Of a stretch of 15,969 nt of DNA, positions 7,742 to 15,205 are shown piece by piece; within the stretch, counting starts at the first letter, position 1; each line of letters starts with the position of its first letter. The translations under genes were made by a program, and so were the position numbers. Source of the stretch: Saccharicrinis sp041595375 (GTDB lineage Bacteria > Bacteroidota > Bacteroidia > Bacteroidales > Marinilabiliaceae); the NCBI GenBank assembly GCA_041595375.1, contig JBFHKL010000074.1, positions 1 to 15,969 of the forward strand. Reading direction: 5' to 3'. The notes beneath the pieces were generated by a model that was given only the letters and a program-made list of their open reading frames with translations, had not been told where the DNA came from and made no database searches.

Positions 7742-7962
7742 TAAACAGCAAGAAAAAGATGATTAATCAAAAATATAATGCTTCATCTATACTCTTGTGT
7801 TTGCATGCACTATTAACACAATAAGAAAAGTCTGGAAAATTTAATATATAATTGGAATCCATAAACCATTAAAAATGGGGCAAAACCATAAAGCCACAAG
7901 AGTAGAAAGCTTAAATCTAAAAATAAACTCATAATTAATGTGTCACAGAATAATGAAGACAA

Positions 7963-8181
7963 TTAGTATAAGGAAATAAATTTTCTAAGAATAACAGCCT
8001 TTTCCATATGTTTAAAAATTAGCGAAACTTCACTAACCTGTGCCAGTTTCAATCCTTCACCTCCCGCTTAGTTGGGCCAAGTTGTTTGTCCTCTTATTTG
8101 TGCTGACCATGCCCTTTCACGTACTATTAATGACAATGGGAAAGAACACCATACCCAAAGGGCAAAATTAAGCAAGTACAT
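7963..8181 (-). other. ORF-like sequence with one in-frame stop; possible gene remnant
   Basis: From an ATG at 8179-8181 the minus strand reads 37 codons (beginning MYLLNFALWVWCSFPLS) to a TAA at 8068-8070. The same frame then continues for 34 codons (including EGLKLAQVSEVSLIF) to a TAA at 7963-7965. The composition is more protein-like than the flanking AT-rich DNA, with several Trp, Arg and Gly codons. It could be a decayed gene, a short repeat family of this lineage, or chance. I recognise no protein family. A single long frame without the stop would have been 72 codons. Confidence 0.25.
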
Positions 8182-8338
8182 ATAGAGATAGCTTAACTTT
8201 TATCGATTACTGAAACCCAAAAACAGATAGCACGAATTAAAATTAGTTATTTGAAAATATTTTACACTTTTTAACACATTTTATTTATTTATACCCCTTT
8301 ATTACTAAGGCTGGAAAGTGAAAGCAAGTTGTTTTTCG

Positions 8339-8346
8339 TACTTTTG
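8339..8346 (+). promoter_or_regulatory. Likely SulP gene promoter, -7 box
   Basis: TACTTTTG matches TAnnTTTG exactly, in the 'TACTTTTGCAG' context common in Bacteroidota promoters, 53 bases before the ATG. No convincing TTTG is seen at the -33 position. The same octamer occurs upstream of the J-domain/KTSC gene. Confidence 0.55.
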
Positions 8347-8399
8347 CAGGCTAATTTCACAATCACCATTCAATCAGCAATTTAAAATTCTAAAAATAT

Positions 8400-9995
8400 A
8401 TGAAGTTTTCATTTTCTTTTATCGACAAACGACAGGGCTCTGTGAAGGATGATATCTTATCCGGTTTAACAGTAGCACTAGCCCTTGTACCTGAGGCTGT
8501 TGCATTTGCCTTCGTTGCCGGCATCTCACCTGTCATTGGACTTTATGGTGCATTTATGATGGGTTTAGTTACAGCGGTCTTAGGAGGCCGTCCGGGAATG
8601 ATTTCTGGCGCTACAGGGGCTTTAGCAGTTGTTATGGTTAGTCTGGTTCTGGAAGGTAACGCTATGGGTGCACCGGAAGACATGATGGGGATTCAATATC
8701 TATTTGCTACTATTATACTGGCAGGGCTATTTCAGATGGCAGCCGGTTTCCTTAAACTGGGTAAATTTATTCGTATGGTTCCCCAATCGGTTATGATGGG
8801 ATTTGTAAATGGTCTTGCCATTGTAATTTTCACCTCACAACTAGGCATGTTTAAGGTGGATGGTGAATTTTTAAGCGGCTTATCTTTATACACTATGCTT
8901 GGTTTGGTGATTTTAACCATGGCCATTATGTATTTCTTACCCAAATTCAGCAAAAAGATACCTGCAGCATTGGTAGCTATAATAGCTGTATCTTTAATCG
9001 TAATACTTGGAGGAGTAGATACTGAAACGGTTCGTTCTTTTGTCGTATCGCGTGGTGGAACAGGTATTAAAGCCGGCCTGCCATCCTTTAACGTACCTTT
9101 TATTCCATTTAATATGGAAACATTGACATTTATAACTCCCTATGCATTAATCCTTGCCATGATTGGTTTAATTGAGTCATTAATGACCCTAACGCTTGTT
9201 GATGAGCTTACCGAAACACGAGGTAGTGGTAATCGCGAGTGTGTGGCACAGGGCATAGCCAATATTACAAATGGATTTTTTGGCGGTATGGGAGGTTGTG
9301 CCATGATTGGTCAAAGTATCATTAATATTAAATCCGGAGGAAGAGGACGTTTATCGGGCATTGTTGCTGCTTGGGCGCTACTAACATTTATTTTATTTGG
9401 TTCTGATTATATCGAAATGATTCCTATTGCCGCATTGGTAGGTGTTATGTTTATGGTGGTGATAGGTACTTTTGCGTGGAGTACTTTTAAAATAATTAAT
9501 AAAATTCCTGTGGCAGATGTTATTGTTATCGTATTGGTAACTATACTTACTGTAATCTTTGATTTAGCTATCGCAGTGGCTGTCGGAGTAGTTGTTTCAG
9601 CAATGGTTTTTGCCTGGGAGAATGCAGTTAAAATACGTGTGTCGAACGTAACAGACGAACAAGGAGTAAAACACTATATCGTTCATGGTCCCCTATTTTT
9701 TGCAGCAACCACTTCTTTTATCTCCAACTTTGATGTCAAAAACGACCCCAAAGAGGTGATCATCAGCTTTGAGGAATCCAGAATTATGGATCAGTCAGCT
9801 ATTGAAGCGATCAATAAACTGGCAGAAAAATATCAATTAATTGGCACTAACGTACACTTAAGGTATTTAAGTCGTGATTGCGTAAAGCTAATTAACAAAG
9901 CAGAAAAAATTTGTGATGTAAACGTATTAAAAGATCCAGACTATCATGTAGCCATAAACAACTACCGCAAAAAAGCAGAAGCATTAAAAGCATAA
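8400..9995 (+). CDS. SulP-family anion transporter with STAS domain
   Basis: A 531-residue inner-membrane permease of the SulP (SLC26-like) family, which moves sulfate, bicarbonate or other anions. The substrate cannot be told from the sequence. The membrane part (about 20-405) is almost continuously hydrophobic. It includes the TM1 signature ALVPEAVAFAFVAGISP (28-44) followed by GLYGAF, the TM3 segment ISGATGALAVVMVSL (68-82), and the family motif IGLIESLMTLTLVDEL (255-270). A cytoplasmic STAS domain follows (about 415-520) and keeps D464-Q-S466, the DxS position phosphorylated in anti-sigma antagonists. The N-terminal cytoplasmic leader is very short. The ATG start is the first in frame. 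The gene stands alone, with its own promoter box and an intrinsic terminator 10 bases after the stop. No cysteine-biosynthesis or carbonic anhydrase gene lies beside it to hint at the substrate. Confidence 0.93.
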   Translation: MKFSFSFIDKRQGSVKDDILSGLTVALALVPEAVAFAFVAGISPVIGLYGAFMMGLVTAVLGGRPGMISGATGALAVVMVSLVLEGNAMGAPEDMMGIQYLFATIILAGLFQMAAGFLKLGKFIRMVPQSVMMGFVNGLAIVIFTSQLGMFKVDGEFLSGLSLYTMLGLVILTMAIMYFLPKFSKKIPAALVAIIAVSLIVILGGVDTETVRSFVVSRGGTGIKAGLPSFNVPFIPFNMETLTFITPYALILAMIGLIESLMTLTLVDELTETRGSGNRECVAQGIANITNGFFGGMGGCAMIGQSIINIKSGGRGRLSGIVAAWALLTFILFGSDYIEMIPIAALVGVMFMVVIGTFAWSTFKIINKIPVADVIVIVLVTILTVIFDLAIAVAVGVVVSAMVFAWENAVKIRVSNVTDEQGVKHYIVHGPLFFAATTSFISNFDVKNDPKEVIISFEESRIMDQSAIEAINKLAEKYQLIGTNVHLRYLSRDCVKLINKAEKICDVNVLKDPDYHVAINNYRKKAEALKA

Positions 9996-10004
9996 TATAA
10001 ACAA

Positions 10005-10036
10005 AGGAGTGATGGTCATCCCTCACTCCTATTTTT
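10005..10036 (+). terminator. Intrinsic terminator of the SulP gene
   Basis: AGGAGTGA (10005-10012) pairs perfectly with TCACTCCT (10023-10030). The stem can extend by GG/CC past one mismatch to a TCAT loop, and it is followed by ATTTTTC. It starts 10 bases after the stop codon. Confidence 0.85.
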
Positions 10037-10044
10037 CTTCATAA

Positions 10045-10090
10045 AAAAAGCTGTTAGGCCACTTTAACCTGGGTATCTTAATGGCTTTTT
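10045..10090. terminator. Second hairpin with flanking A and T tracts, possible bidirectional terminator
   Basis: AAAAAGCTGTTA (10045-10056) pairs with TAATGGCTTTTT (10079-10090) over 12 positions, two of them G-T wobbles, around a 22-base loop. It ends in a T tract on either strand. No gene on the minus strand needs it, so it is either a backup terminator for the SulP transcript or the end of an unannotated short transcript. Confidence 0.4.
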
Positions 10091-10373
10091 ACATTTACTG
10101 AATGGCTTATATATTTTACTCACTATCTACAACATCCACATACTCCGTTTCAAAAGCCATTTTACATTCCCTTTTTGTACAATAAAATAAATTACTTGCT
10201 TCTCTATCCATATCTTCTCTGCAACTACATATCAATCAACAGTGTGTACAAATCATCCTTTCTCTCATCTCCTATAGCAAAAGCGAACAAAATATGTTTA
10301 TAAATAAAATTGCTATATTCTTTAAACCTTTTTTATTTTGTTATGTTTAAATGATAATTAAAACAAATACAAA

Positions 10374-10886
10374 ATGAACAAGACTAATTTAAAAGTAACT
10401 TTTGCCGGTAACCCGGTAACCATATTAGGAAATGAAATTAAAGTAGGCGACAAAGCACCTGATTTTACAGCTTTAAACGGAAAACTAGAACCCGTTAAAC
10501 TATCGGATTATGATGGAAAAGTAAAGATTATTGTTGTTTACCCATCAATTGATACAGGTGTTTGCGCAGCCCAAAACCGCAGATTTAATGTAGAAGCCAA
10601 CAACCTTAAGGATGTGGTTGTTCTTTCTGTATCAGTAGATTTACCCTTTGCGCAATCACGCTTTTGCGGAGCTGAAGGACTGGATAATATCATCACCCTT
10701 TCAGACCATAAAGATCTTGATTTTGGATCGAAATATGGTTTTGTAATTGATGAATTAAGATTATTAACCAGAGGAACTGTGATCGTTGATAAAGAAGGAT
10801 TAGTAAAGTATGTAGAGCACGTACCTGAAATAACCAATGATCCTGATTATGAAAAGGCATTAGAAGTTACCAAGACCTTACTATAG
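10374..10886 (+). CDS. tpx: Thiol peroxidase, atypical 2-Cys peroxiredoxin
   Basis: A 170-residue thioredoxin-fold peroxidase that reduces hydrogen peroxide and organic, especially lipid, hydroperoxides using thioredoxin. The N-terminal beta-hairpin reads VTFAGNPVTILGNEIKVGD (8-26). The peroxidatic cysteine is C64 in PSIDTGVC (57-64), with the nearby active-site T61. The resolving cysteine is C98 in SRFCGAEG (95-102). R133 in LLTRGTVIVD matches the conserved arginine. Length and cysteine spacing (34 residues) are normal for Tpx. The gene is monocistronic by appearance, with a strong terminator right behind it. OxyR or other control cannot be seen in the upstream DNA. Confidence 0.96.
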   Translation: MNKTNLKVTFAGNPVTILGNEIKVGDKAPDFTALNGKLEPVKLSDYDGKVKIIVVYPSIDTGVCAAQNRRFNVEANNLKDVVVLSVSVDLPFAQSRFCGAEGLDNIITLSDHKDLDFGSKYGFVIDELRLLTRGTVIVDKEGLVKYVEHVPEITNDPDYEKALEVTKTLL

Positions 10887-10910
10887 GAAATGTCCACCCC
10901 GTATATACAA

Positions 10911-10944
10911 AGCTGCTTACTATAAAGAGTAAGCGGCTTTTTTT
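10911..10944 (+). terminator. Intrinsic terminator of tpx
   Basis: AGCTGCTTACT (10911-10921) pairs with AGTAAGCGGCT (10928-10938) over 11 positions with one G-T wobble. The loop is ATAAAG, and the T run 10938-10944 follows. It is 24 bases after the stop codon. Confidence 0.92.
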
Positions 10945-11213
10945 ATGCCTCACAACCATTCAAAATAAAGCGAATAGTTGATCAAGAAAATATGTGAAGC
11001 ATGTAATACCATTTTGAACATGAAATGAACCTTTTAAAATGTTGGTATAATGCCGATAGCCTATTCCTAAGAATTTTGGGATAATAAGTATGAAGCTTTT
11101 CCTGTGAAACACGATTAAGCTCATTTCATTATACAATCGCTATCACTCCTGCGCCGCTCAAACAACATCCTTTTATCACTCATTATTGCAACTATGGGTC
11201 CCCGTCTGTTTTG

Positions 11214-11238
11214 CTGAGTCCGAAGTATACAAACTCAG
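11214..11238. repeat. Inverted repeat in the tpx/J-KTSC spacer
   Basis: CTGAGT (11214-11219) is inverted against ACTCAG (11233-11238). The 13-base loop contains the palindrome GTATAC, and GGTTTTTCCCC follows. It could be a weak plus-strand terminator or part of a dispersed repeat; one copy cannot decide. Confidence 0.35.
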
Positions 11239-11379
11239 GGTTTTTCCCCTTTCTTCTTTAACCTTTACTCCCTTTAACCTTCAATTCTTTCTCCATGAAT
11301 TCCTTTAACATCAAAACTATTCTCTGTATGCAAATAGCTTAAGCACTCAAAACAGGTAAATAATGAGATGCTAGCATAC

Positions 11380-11411
11380 AAAAGCCGCTTGCAATAAAAT
11401 ACAAGCGGCTT
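11380..11411 (-). terminator. Terminator of the J-domain/KTSC gene
   Basis: AAGCCGCTTG (11382-11391) and CAAGCGGCTT (11402-11411) form a perfect 10-base stem with a 10-base AT-rich loop. On the minus strand the stem runs into TTTTG, a short U tract. It lies about 70 bases past the stop codon. It shares the AAGCGGCTT arm with the tpx terminator. Confidence 0.65.
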
Positions 11412-11477
11412 AATATTTTAAGACCCTAAGATGATTTTGTCAGCTGTTTTTTCAAAACCTTTAACAGCTAAATCAGC

Positions 11478-11927
11478 CTAAGCTTCCTGAAGACTTTTCT
11501 TTGCTCTGCGATAGGTGTAGCTGCTAAAGATATTTCTTTTTCCAAAACGCATTAGATTATCTGCATTTTGCAATTTTAGAAACATACTTTTTGTAACGCC
11601 AAAATACTCATAACAAGAGCCATCAGTAAAAGTGATTTCCAATAGCTGTCCCTTATGTCTATAGTCATCAATGCTACATTCGTTGATCGTTTCCATATAA
11701 TCATCGAGGTTAGATGCTTTTGTTTCCTCAGAAATGCTCACTAAGAAGTGATAGCCATCAATAATCTCTTTGCTTTTTATCTGAGCCTCTTCATATAAAG
11801 GATCATCTTCCTGAAACTTATCCGGATGCCATTCCTTAACTAAATTCCTATAGGTCTTTTTTAATGATCCAAGCTCTATACTTTGCTCTACATTAAATAA
11901 TTTCTTGTACTGATTAATTCTCTTCAT
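11478..11927 (-). CDS. J-domain protein fused to a KTSC domain
   Basis: A 149-residue predicted cytosolic protein made of two small modules. Residues 1-62 form a compact J domain with the diagnostic HPD tripeptide H34-P35-D36 in VKEWHPDKF, preceded by the basic helix KKTYRNLVK; this is the site that stimulates Hsp70 (DnaK) ATPase. Residues about 94-145 resemble a KTSC domain: LLEITFTDGSCYEYFGV, then MFLKLQNAD, then GKRNIFSSYTYRR. KTSC domains are small modules of poorly known function, often proposed to bind nucleic acid. A role as a DnaK co-chaperone with a specialised target module is inference. The protein lacks the G/F linker and the zinc and C-terminal domains of DnaJ. It is transcribed alone, convergent to tpx. 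Confidence 0.82.
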   Translation of the reverse strand: MKRINQYKKLFNVEQSIELGSLKKTYRNLVKEWHPDKFQEDDPLYEEAQIKSKEIIDGYHFLVSISEETKASNLDDYMETINECSIDDYRHKGQLLEITFTDGSCYEYFGVTKSMFLKLQNADNLMRFGKRNIFSSYTYRRAKKSLQEA

Positions 11928-11997
11928 CTATATAATTTACTATTATCCCTGCACTAATTAACTTACAATTAATATAATGTCTTATTTTTTCAGCCCA

Positions 11998-12005
11998 CAA
12001 AAGTA
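11998..12005 (-). promoter_or_regulatory. Likely promoter of the J-KTSC gene, -7 box
   Basis: TACTTTTG on the minus strand is an exact TAnnTTTG match, 70 bases before the ATG, and is the same octamer as upstream of the SulP gene. No clear -33 element is seen. The leader would be roughly 60 bases. Confidence 0.5.
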
Positions 12006-12221
12006 CAGTATTTTAAAGTAGGTATTTTCATTTTACGTTTTTTTCACATTTTTAATGGAAAGAAACTGTTTTTTAAGGATATGTTGCTACCAAAAACAGC
12101 TTTAGTTAAGCGATTGACAAAGGAGTTTATAGCGTTCCTTCGACCTTAAGAAGAAGAATTGTCACTTATGAGATAAATAACCATGCCAGCCTTCATTATT
12201 CATCCTATTTATTTTTAAGCT

Positions 12222-13607
12222 CTAATCCTTACTGGCGTACTCATCAATAATCACCGAAACGGTAGCATCTCCGGTTACATTTACAGTAGTACGTACCATA
12301 TCCAATATTCTGTCGACAGGCAATATAATGGCAATCCAGGCAGGATTCAGTCCTACTGAGTTAAGCACTACCATTAACATAACCACTCCTGCACTAGGAA
12401 TGGCAGCAGAACCAACACTGGCCAGTGTGGCAGTGAGTACCACTGTGAGTTGCTGGCCCAATGATAAATTGATCATATGCATTTGAGCCAGAAACACTAC
12501 TGCAACAGCTTGATAAAGGCTTGTACCATCCATATTTACCGTTGCCCCTATAGGTAGTACAAATCCTGCTATTTTTTTATCTACCTTCAGATTTTCCTCT
12601 ACACACTCAAAGGTAACTGGTAAGGTTGCTGCGCTTGAACTGGTTGAAAATGCCAATGCCTGTGCGGGACTAATACCTCTGAGGAAATCAAAAAACTTAC
12701 GCTTGGGAACCAGTAACTTAAGTACGCTTGGATAAATAACAAAGGCCATCAACAGCAAACCGACCAATACAGTTAAAGCATACCATCCCAACCCTTTAAA
12801 TATTTCAATAATCTTAGCCGGATCATCACCGGCAATATCATTCACAACACCAGCCATTAGAGCAAAAACAAAGAAAGGAGCTCCTTTCATGATAATATCC
12901 ACCATCTTGATAAAAACATCAGTAGCCCCATCAAAAAACAGAATTAATGTTTTTGATTTCTCAGGGGGAATATACAATAATGTGATACCAAAAAAGATAG
13001 AAAAGAAAATAATTTGTAACATAGTACCATTCCCACTCAAGGAGTTAAAAATATTGGTTGGTACCAGCTCTATTAAAGACTGAAGGGGTCCCCTTTTTAA
13101 ATCCGACGAATCCTCGTTTACCTTTTTGCTCGATGGCAGATCGTCCATCTGCATTTTTTTATCCTCAACTATCAACGCATTCTCCGGCATGTCAGATAAG
13201 CGAATATCATCCTTAATTATTTCGCCATTTTGTTTTGCCCATAACTCATAAGTAATACGATTCTCCTTACGAACATCCTTGGATAAAAATTTTCCAGGAG
13301 CTATGGTATTCACCAATATAAGTCCTAAAAATACTGCCAAAACGGTAGTAATCAGGTAAATAGCTAAGGTTCGAACCCCTAATTTACCCAGATCTTTAGG
13401 ATTTCCCAAACTTACAATCCCACTAATAATAGAAAATAGAATTAAAGGAATGGCGATAAGTTTTAGCAGATTAATAAAAATCTTACCAAAAGGATCAATC
13501 CAGTCTCTGGTAAAATCCTGCCAACCAAGCCAACCCGATAAAACAGCCCAGGTAGCACCTAAAATAATTCCAATAATAATCTGTATATAAAGTGGGATAT
13601 TTTTCAT
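12222..13607 (-). CDS. Dicarboxylate/amino acid:cation symporter (DAACS, GltP/DctA-like)
   Basis: A 461-residue inner-membrane symporter that takes up acidic amino acids or C4-dicarboxylates with sodium ions or protons. Numbered from the ATG at 13605-13607, it has the hairpin-1 serine motif SSSAATLP (323-330), the TM7 sodium-site motif NMDGT (358-362), and hairpin 2 with SVGSAAIPSAG. TM8 reads DRILDMVRTTVNVTGD, with D436, R439 and N443. The arginine matches the one that holds the substrate side-chain carboxylate in acidic substrate carriers, which argues against a neutral amino acid carrier. The loop after TM3 carries about 70 highly charged residues (about 105-175), longer than in GltPh. The open frame extends 19 codons upstream to a GTG, but this ATG gives the usual MKNIPLYIQIIIGI start. 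Glutamate versus dicarboxylate cannot be separated. Confidence 0.93.
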   Translation of the reverse strand: MKNIPLYIQIIIGIILGATWAVLSGWLGWQDFTRDWIDPFGKIFINLLKLIAIPLILFSIISGIVSLGNPKDLGKLGVRTLAIYLITTVLAVFLGLILVNTIAPGKFLSKDVRKENRITYELWAKQNGEIIKDDIRLSDMPENALIVEDKKMQMDDLPSSKKVNEDSSDLKRGPLQSLIELVPTNIFNSLSGNGTMLQIIFFSIFFGITLLYIPPEKSKTLILFFDGATDVFIKMVDIIMKGAPFFVFALMAGVVNDIAGDDPAKIIEIFKGLGWYALTVLVGLLLMAFVIYPSVLKLLVPKRKFFDFLRGISPAQALAFSTSSSAATLPVTFECVEENLKVDKKIAGFVLPIGATVNMDGTSLYQAVAVVFLAQMHMINLSLGQQLTVVLTATLASVGSAAIPSAGVVMLMVVLNSVGLNPAWIAIILPVDRILDMVRTTVNVTGDATVSVIIDEYASKD

Positions 13608-13791
13608 TATAATAAATATAAAAAGCAAAGATGAAAGTATCAAAACAAAAGATAAACTAAACACCTATCCTTCATATACTTTAAACCTTTATATAACTAC
13701 TACATTAACTCAAAAATCGTTTTGCGACAGACTCTTAGCTTAAATCTATTTCACTTAAATTAACAGCTAAATGGCAACTCCTAACAGTGAA

Positions 13792-14868
13792 CTAACGATA
13801 CATCTTATTCAAATAAATCATATCAACCATAACCATAGCAGCCATTGCTTCAACAATAGGTACAGCACGGGGTAATACACAAGGGTCATGACGGCCTTTC
13901 ACGGTAGAAACAATCTCTTCGCCCTGTTTATTTACTGTATTTTGTTCTTTAAGGATGGTAGCAATAGGTTTAAAGGCCACATTCATATAAATATCTTCTC
14001 CATTAGTAATACCTCCTTGCACACCCCCTGAACGGTTTGTTTTGGTTCGAACTTTATCCTCATTCATGTAAAATTCATCATTGTGTTCTGAACCTTTCAT
14101 TTCAGAAGCCTTAAAGCCCATGCCATATTCAAAACCCTTAACGGCATTAATTCCTAACATGGCTTTACCCATTTGTGCATGAAACTTATCAAAAACAGGC
14201 TCACCAAGTGCCACTGGGGCATTTTTTACTACGCAGGTAATCACTCCTCCTACAGAATCCTTATCCTGACGCACCTGATCAATATATTCGATCATTTTCT
14301 CAGCCACTTCAGCATCGGGGCAACGAACAATATTATCTTCTGCTTTAGATAAATCCATTTCGGCATATGATTTCTCCAGCTTAATAGAACCTACCTGTGA
14401 AGTATACGCATTTATCTCTACACCATAGTTTTTTAAAATCAATTTAGCTATAGCTCCCGCCACTACTCTGGCAATAGTTTCGCGTGCCGAAGAACGACCA
14501 CCTCCCCTATGATCTCGAATTCCATATTTTTGCTGATAGGTATAATCGGCATGTGAAGGACGGTATACATCTTTAATGTTACCATAATCTTTTGAACGCT
14601 GATCGGCATTCCAAATTAAAAAACCTATTGGTGTTCCTGTTGCCTTTCCTTCCAATACACCGGATAAAATCTCCACCTTATCTTTTTCATCGCGAGGTGT
14701 AGTAATGGCACTTTGACCAGGACGACGACGATTTAGTTCGTGCTGTATAAAATCCAAATCGATATCAATACCCGGCATAACCCCTTCTATAACGCCCCCC
14801 ACAGCCTTACCATGAGATTCTCCAAAAGAAGTGAGTTTAAAAAATTGTCCAAAAGAATTACCTGCCAT
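13792..14868 (-). CDS. aroC: Chorismate synthase
   Basis: A 358-residue cytosolic enzyme that converts 5-enolpyruvylshikimate-3-phosphate to chorismate using reduced FMN, the last common step to aromatic amino acids and folate. Family signatures, numbered from this start, are GNSFGQFFKLTSFGESHG (3-20), the HELNRRRPGQSA region (43-54), and YRPSHADYTYQQKYGIRDHRG (about 102-122), followed by GGRSSARETIARVVAGAIA. Near the end is the RHDPCVLPRAVPI signature. Length is normal. The frame is open seven codons further upstream to a TTG at 14887-14889. The ATG at 14866-14868 is chosen because it gives the standard MAGNSFG N-terminus. It lies upstream of the symporter gene on the same strand, with 184 bases between them and no functional link apparent. 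Confidence 0.96.
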   Translation of the reverse strand: MAGNSFGQFFKLTSFGESHGKAVGGVIEGVMPGIDIDLDFIQHELNRRRPGQSAITTPRDEKDKVEILSGVLEGKATGTPIGFLIWNADQRSKDYGNIKDVYRPSHADYTYQQKYGIRDHRGGGRSSARETIARVVAGAIAKLILKNYGVEINAYTSQVGSIKLEKSYAEMDLSKAEDNIVRCPDAEVAEKMIEYIDQVRQDKDSVGGVITCVVKNAPVALGEPVFDKFHAQMGKAMLGINAVKGFEYGMGFKASEMKGSEHNDEFYMNEDKVRTKTNRSGGVQGGITNGEDIYMNVAFKPIATILKEQNTVNKQGEEIVSTVKGRHDPCVLPRAVPIVEAMAAMVMVDMIYLNKMYR

Positions 14869-14972
14869 TTTTTTTAAATTATTAGTCAAAAGACAAAGAC
14901 AAAAGGTTTTAGTTTTAAAACAGCGTTTATCTTCAGTCCTAATCTCTAAAGTTAATTACATGATTGATATCA

Positions 14973-14980
14973 CAAAAATA
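14973..14980 (-). promoter_or_regulatory. Possible aroC promoter, -7 box
   Basis: TATTTTTG on the minus strand matches TAnnTTTG exactly, just downstream of the slyD terminator and 104 bases before the aroC ATG. No -33 element is evident, so the call is tentative. Confidence 0.4.
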
Positions 14981-15025
14981 GAAAAGATATTGAATTATAC
15001 CCTTTCTTAGAAGGTAGTATTCATA

Positions 15026-15060
15026 AAAAAGCCCGTTTTCGTATGAAAACAGGCTTTTAA
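15026..15060 (-). terminator. Terminator of slyD, bidirectional in form
   Basis: AAAAGCC and GTTTTC (15028-15034, 15036-15041) pair with GAAAAC and GGCTTTT (15046-15051, 15053-15059), with one C-A mismatch and a GTAT loop. Read leftward the stem ends in six Ts. It sits about 150 bases past the slyD stop and before the aroC promoter, insulating the two. Confidence 0.85.
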
Positions 15061-15205
15061 AATATTTTATAGTAAAAAAACGTATAGTAAACTAAAAAAC
15101 TAGTCCTTTCATTAAGCAACGTTTCTCAATTAGCAATCAAAAAAATCTTAGCTGTATTTAGAAACAGCCAATATTCAGCTGCTACCCTATAACGTTAACA
15201 ACTAA

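Larger units (their letters stand above)
7676..8399. other. 724-base gene-free spacer between the kinase and SulP genes
   Basis: The longest gene-free stretch in the window lies between two divergent genes. It has the kinase promoter on its left and the SulP promoter on its right. The middle (7963-8181) is less AT-rich and holds an ORF-like sequence broken by one stop, listed separately. An 8-base perfect inverted repeat TGCCCTTT/AAAGGGCA occurs at 8110-8117 and 8157-8164. A 19-codon ATG frame at 7875-7934 is too short to call. No RNA gene or known riboswitch core is recognisable. Confidence 0.4.
9996..10373. other. 378-base spacer between the SulP gene and tpx
   Basis: It holds the SulP terminator, a second hairpin with T tracts on both sides, and the presumed tpx promoter. 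The best -7 candidate for tpx is TATGTTTA (10342-10349, plus), a 7-of-8 match to TAnnTTTG that lies 24 bases before the ATG. Nothing else is recognisable. Confidence 0.4.
10887..11477. other. 591-base spacer between convergent tpx and the J-KTSC gene
   Basis: It holds a terminator for each flanking gene at its two ends. Its middle (about 11140-11300) is less AT-rich and contains the inverted repeat listed separately. Short frames there read like protein on the minus strand but are cut by stops, for example NPEFVYFGLSKTDGDP ending at a TAG. A 7-base inverted repeat AGCTGTT/AACAGCT (11442-11448 and 11463-11469) lies just past the J-KTSC stop. No gene is called. Confidence 0.4.
14869..15205. other. 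337-base spacer between aroC and slyD
   Basis: It holds the bidirectional terminator at 15026-15060, the putative aroC -7 box at 14973-14980, and a small hairpin GCTGT/ACAGC (15151-15155 and 15164-15168) that on the minus strand is followed by a run of Ts and may be an early slyD terminator. Nothing else is visible. Confidence 0.4.

Noticed and set aside
8732..8953. 73-codon minus-strand frame inside the SulP gene
   Set aside because: It lies wholly within transmembrane coding sequence of the SulP gene and has no domain of its own.
10538..10837. 99-codon minus-strand frame inside tpx
   Set aside because: It is antisense to the catalytic part of thiol peroxidase and has no supporting features.
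12889..13083. 64-codon plus-strand frame inside the symporter gene
   Set aside because: It is antisense to conserved transporter sequence and has no promoter box or domain.
13608..13664. Upstream GTG start adding 19 hydrophobic residues to the symporter
   Set aside because: The first ATG at 13605-13607 gives the usual family N-terminus. A weak -7-like CATCTTTG at 13626-13633 lies inside the extension.
14869..14889. Upstream TTG start of aroC
   Set aside because: It adds seven residues before the canonical MAGNSFG start; the ATG is a better choice.
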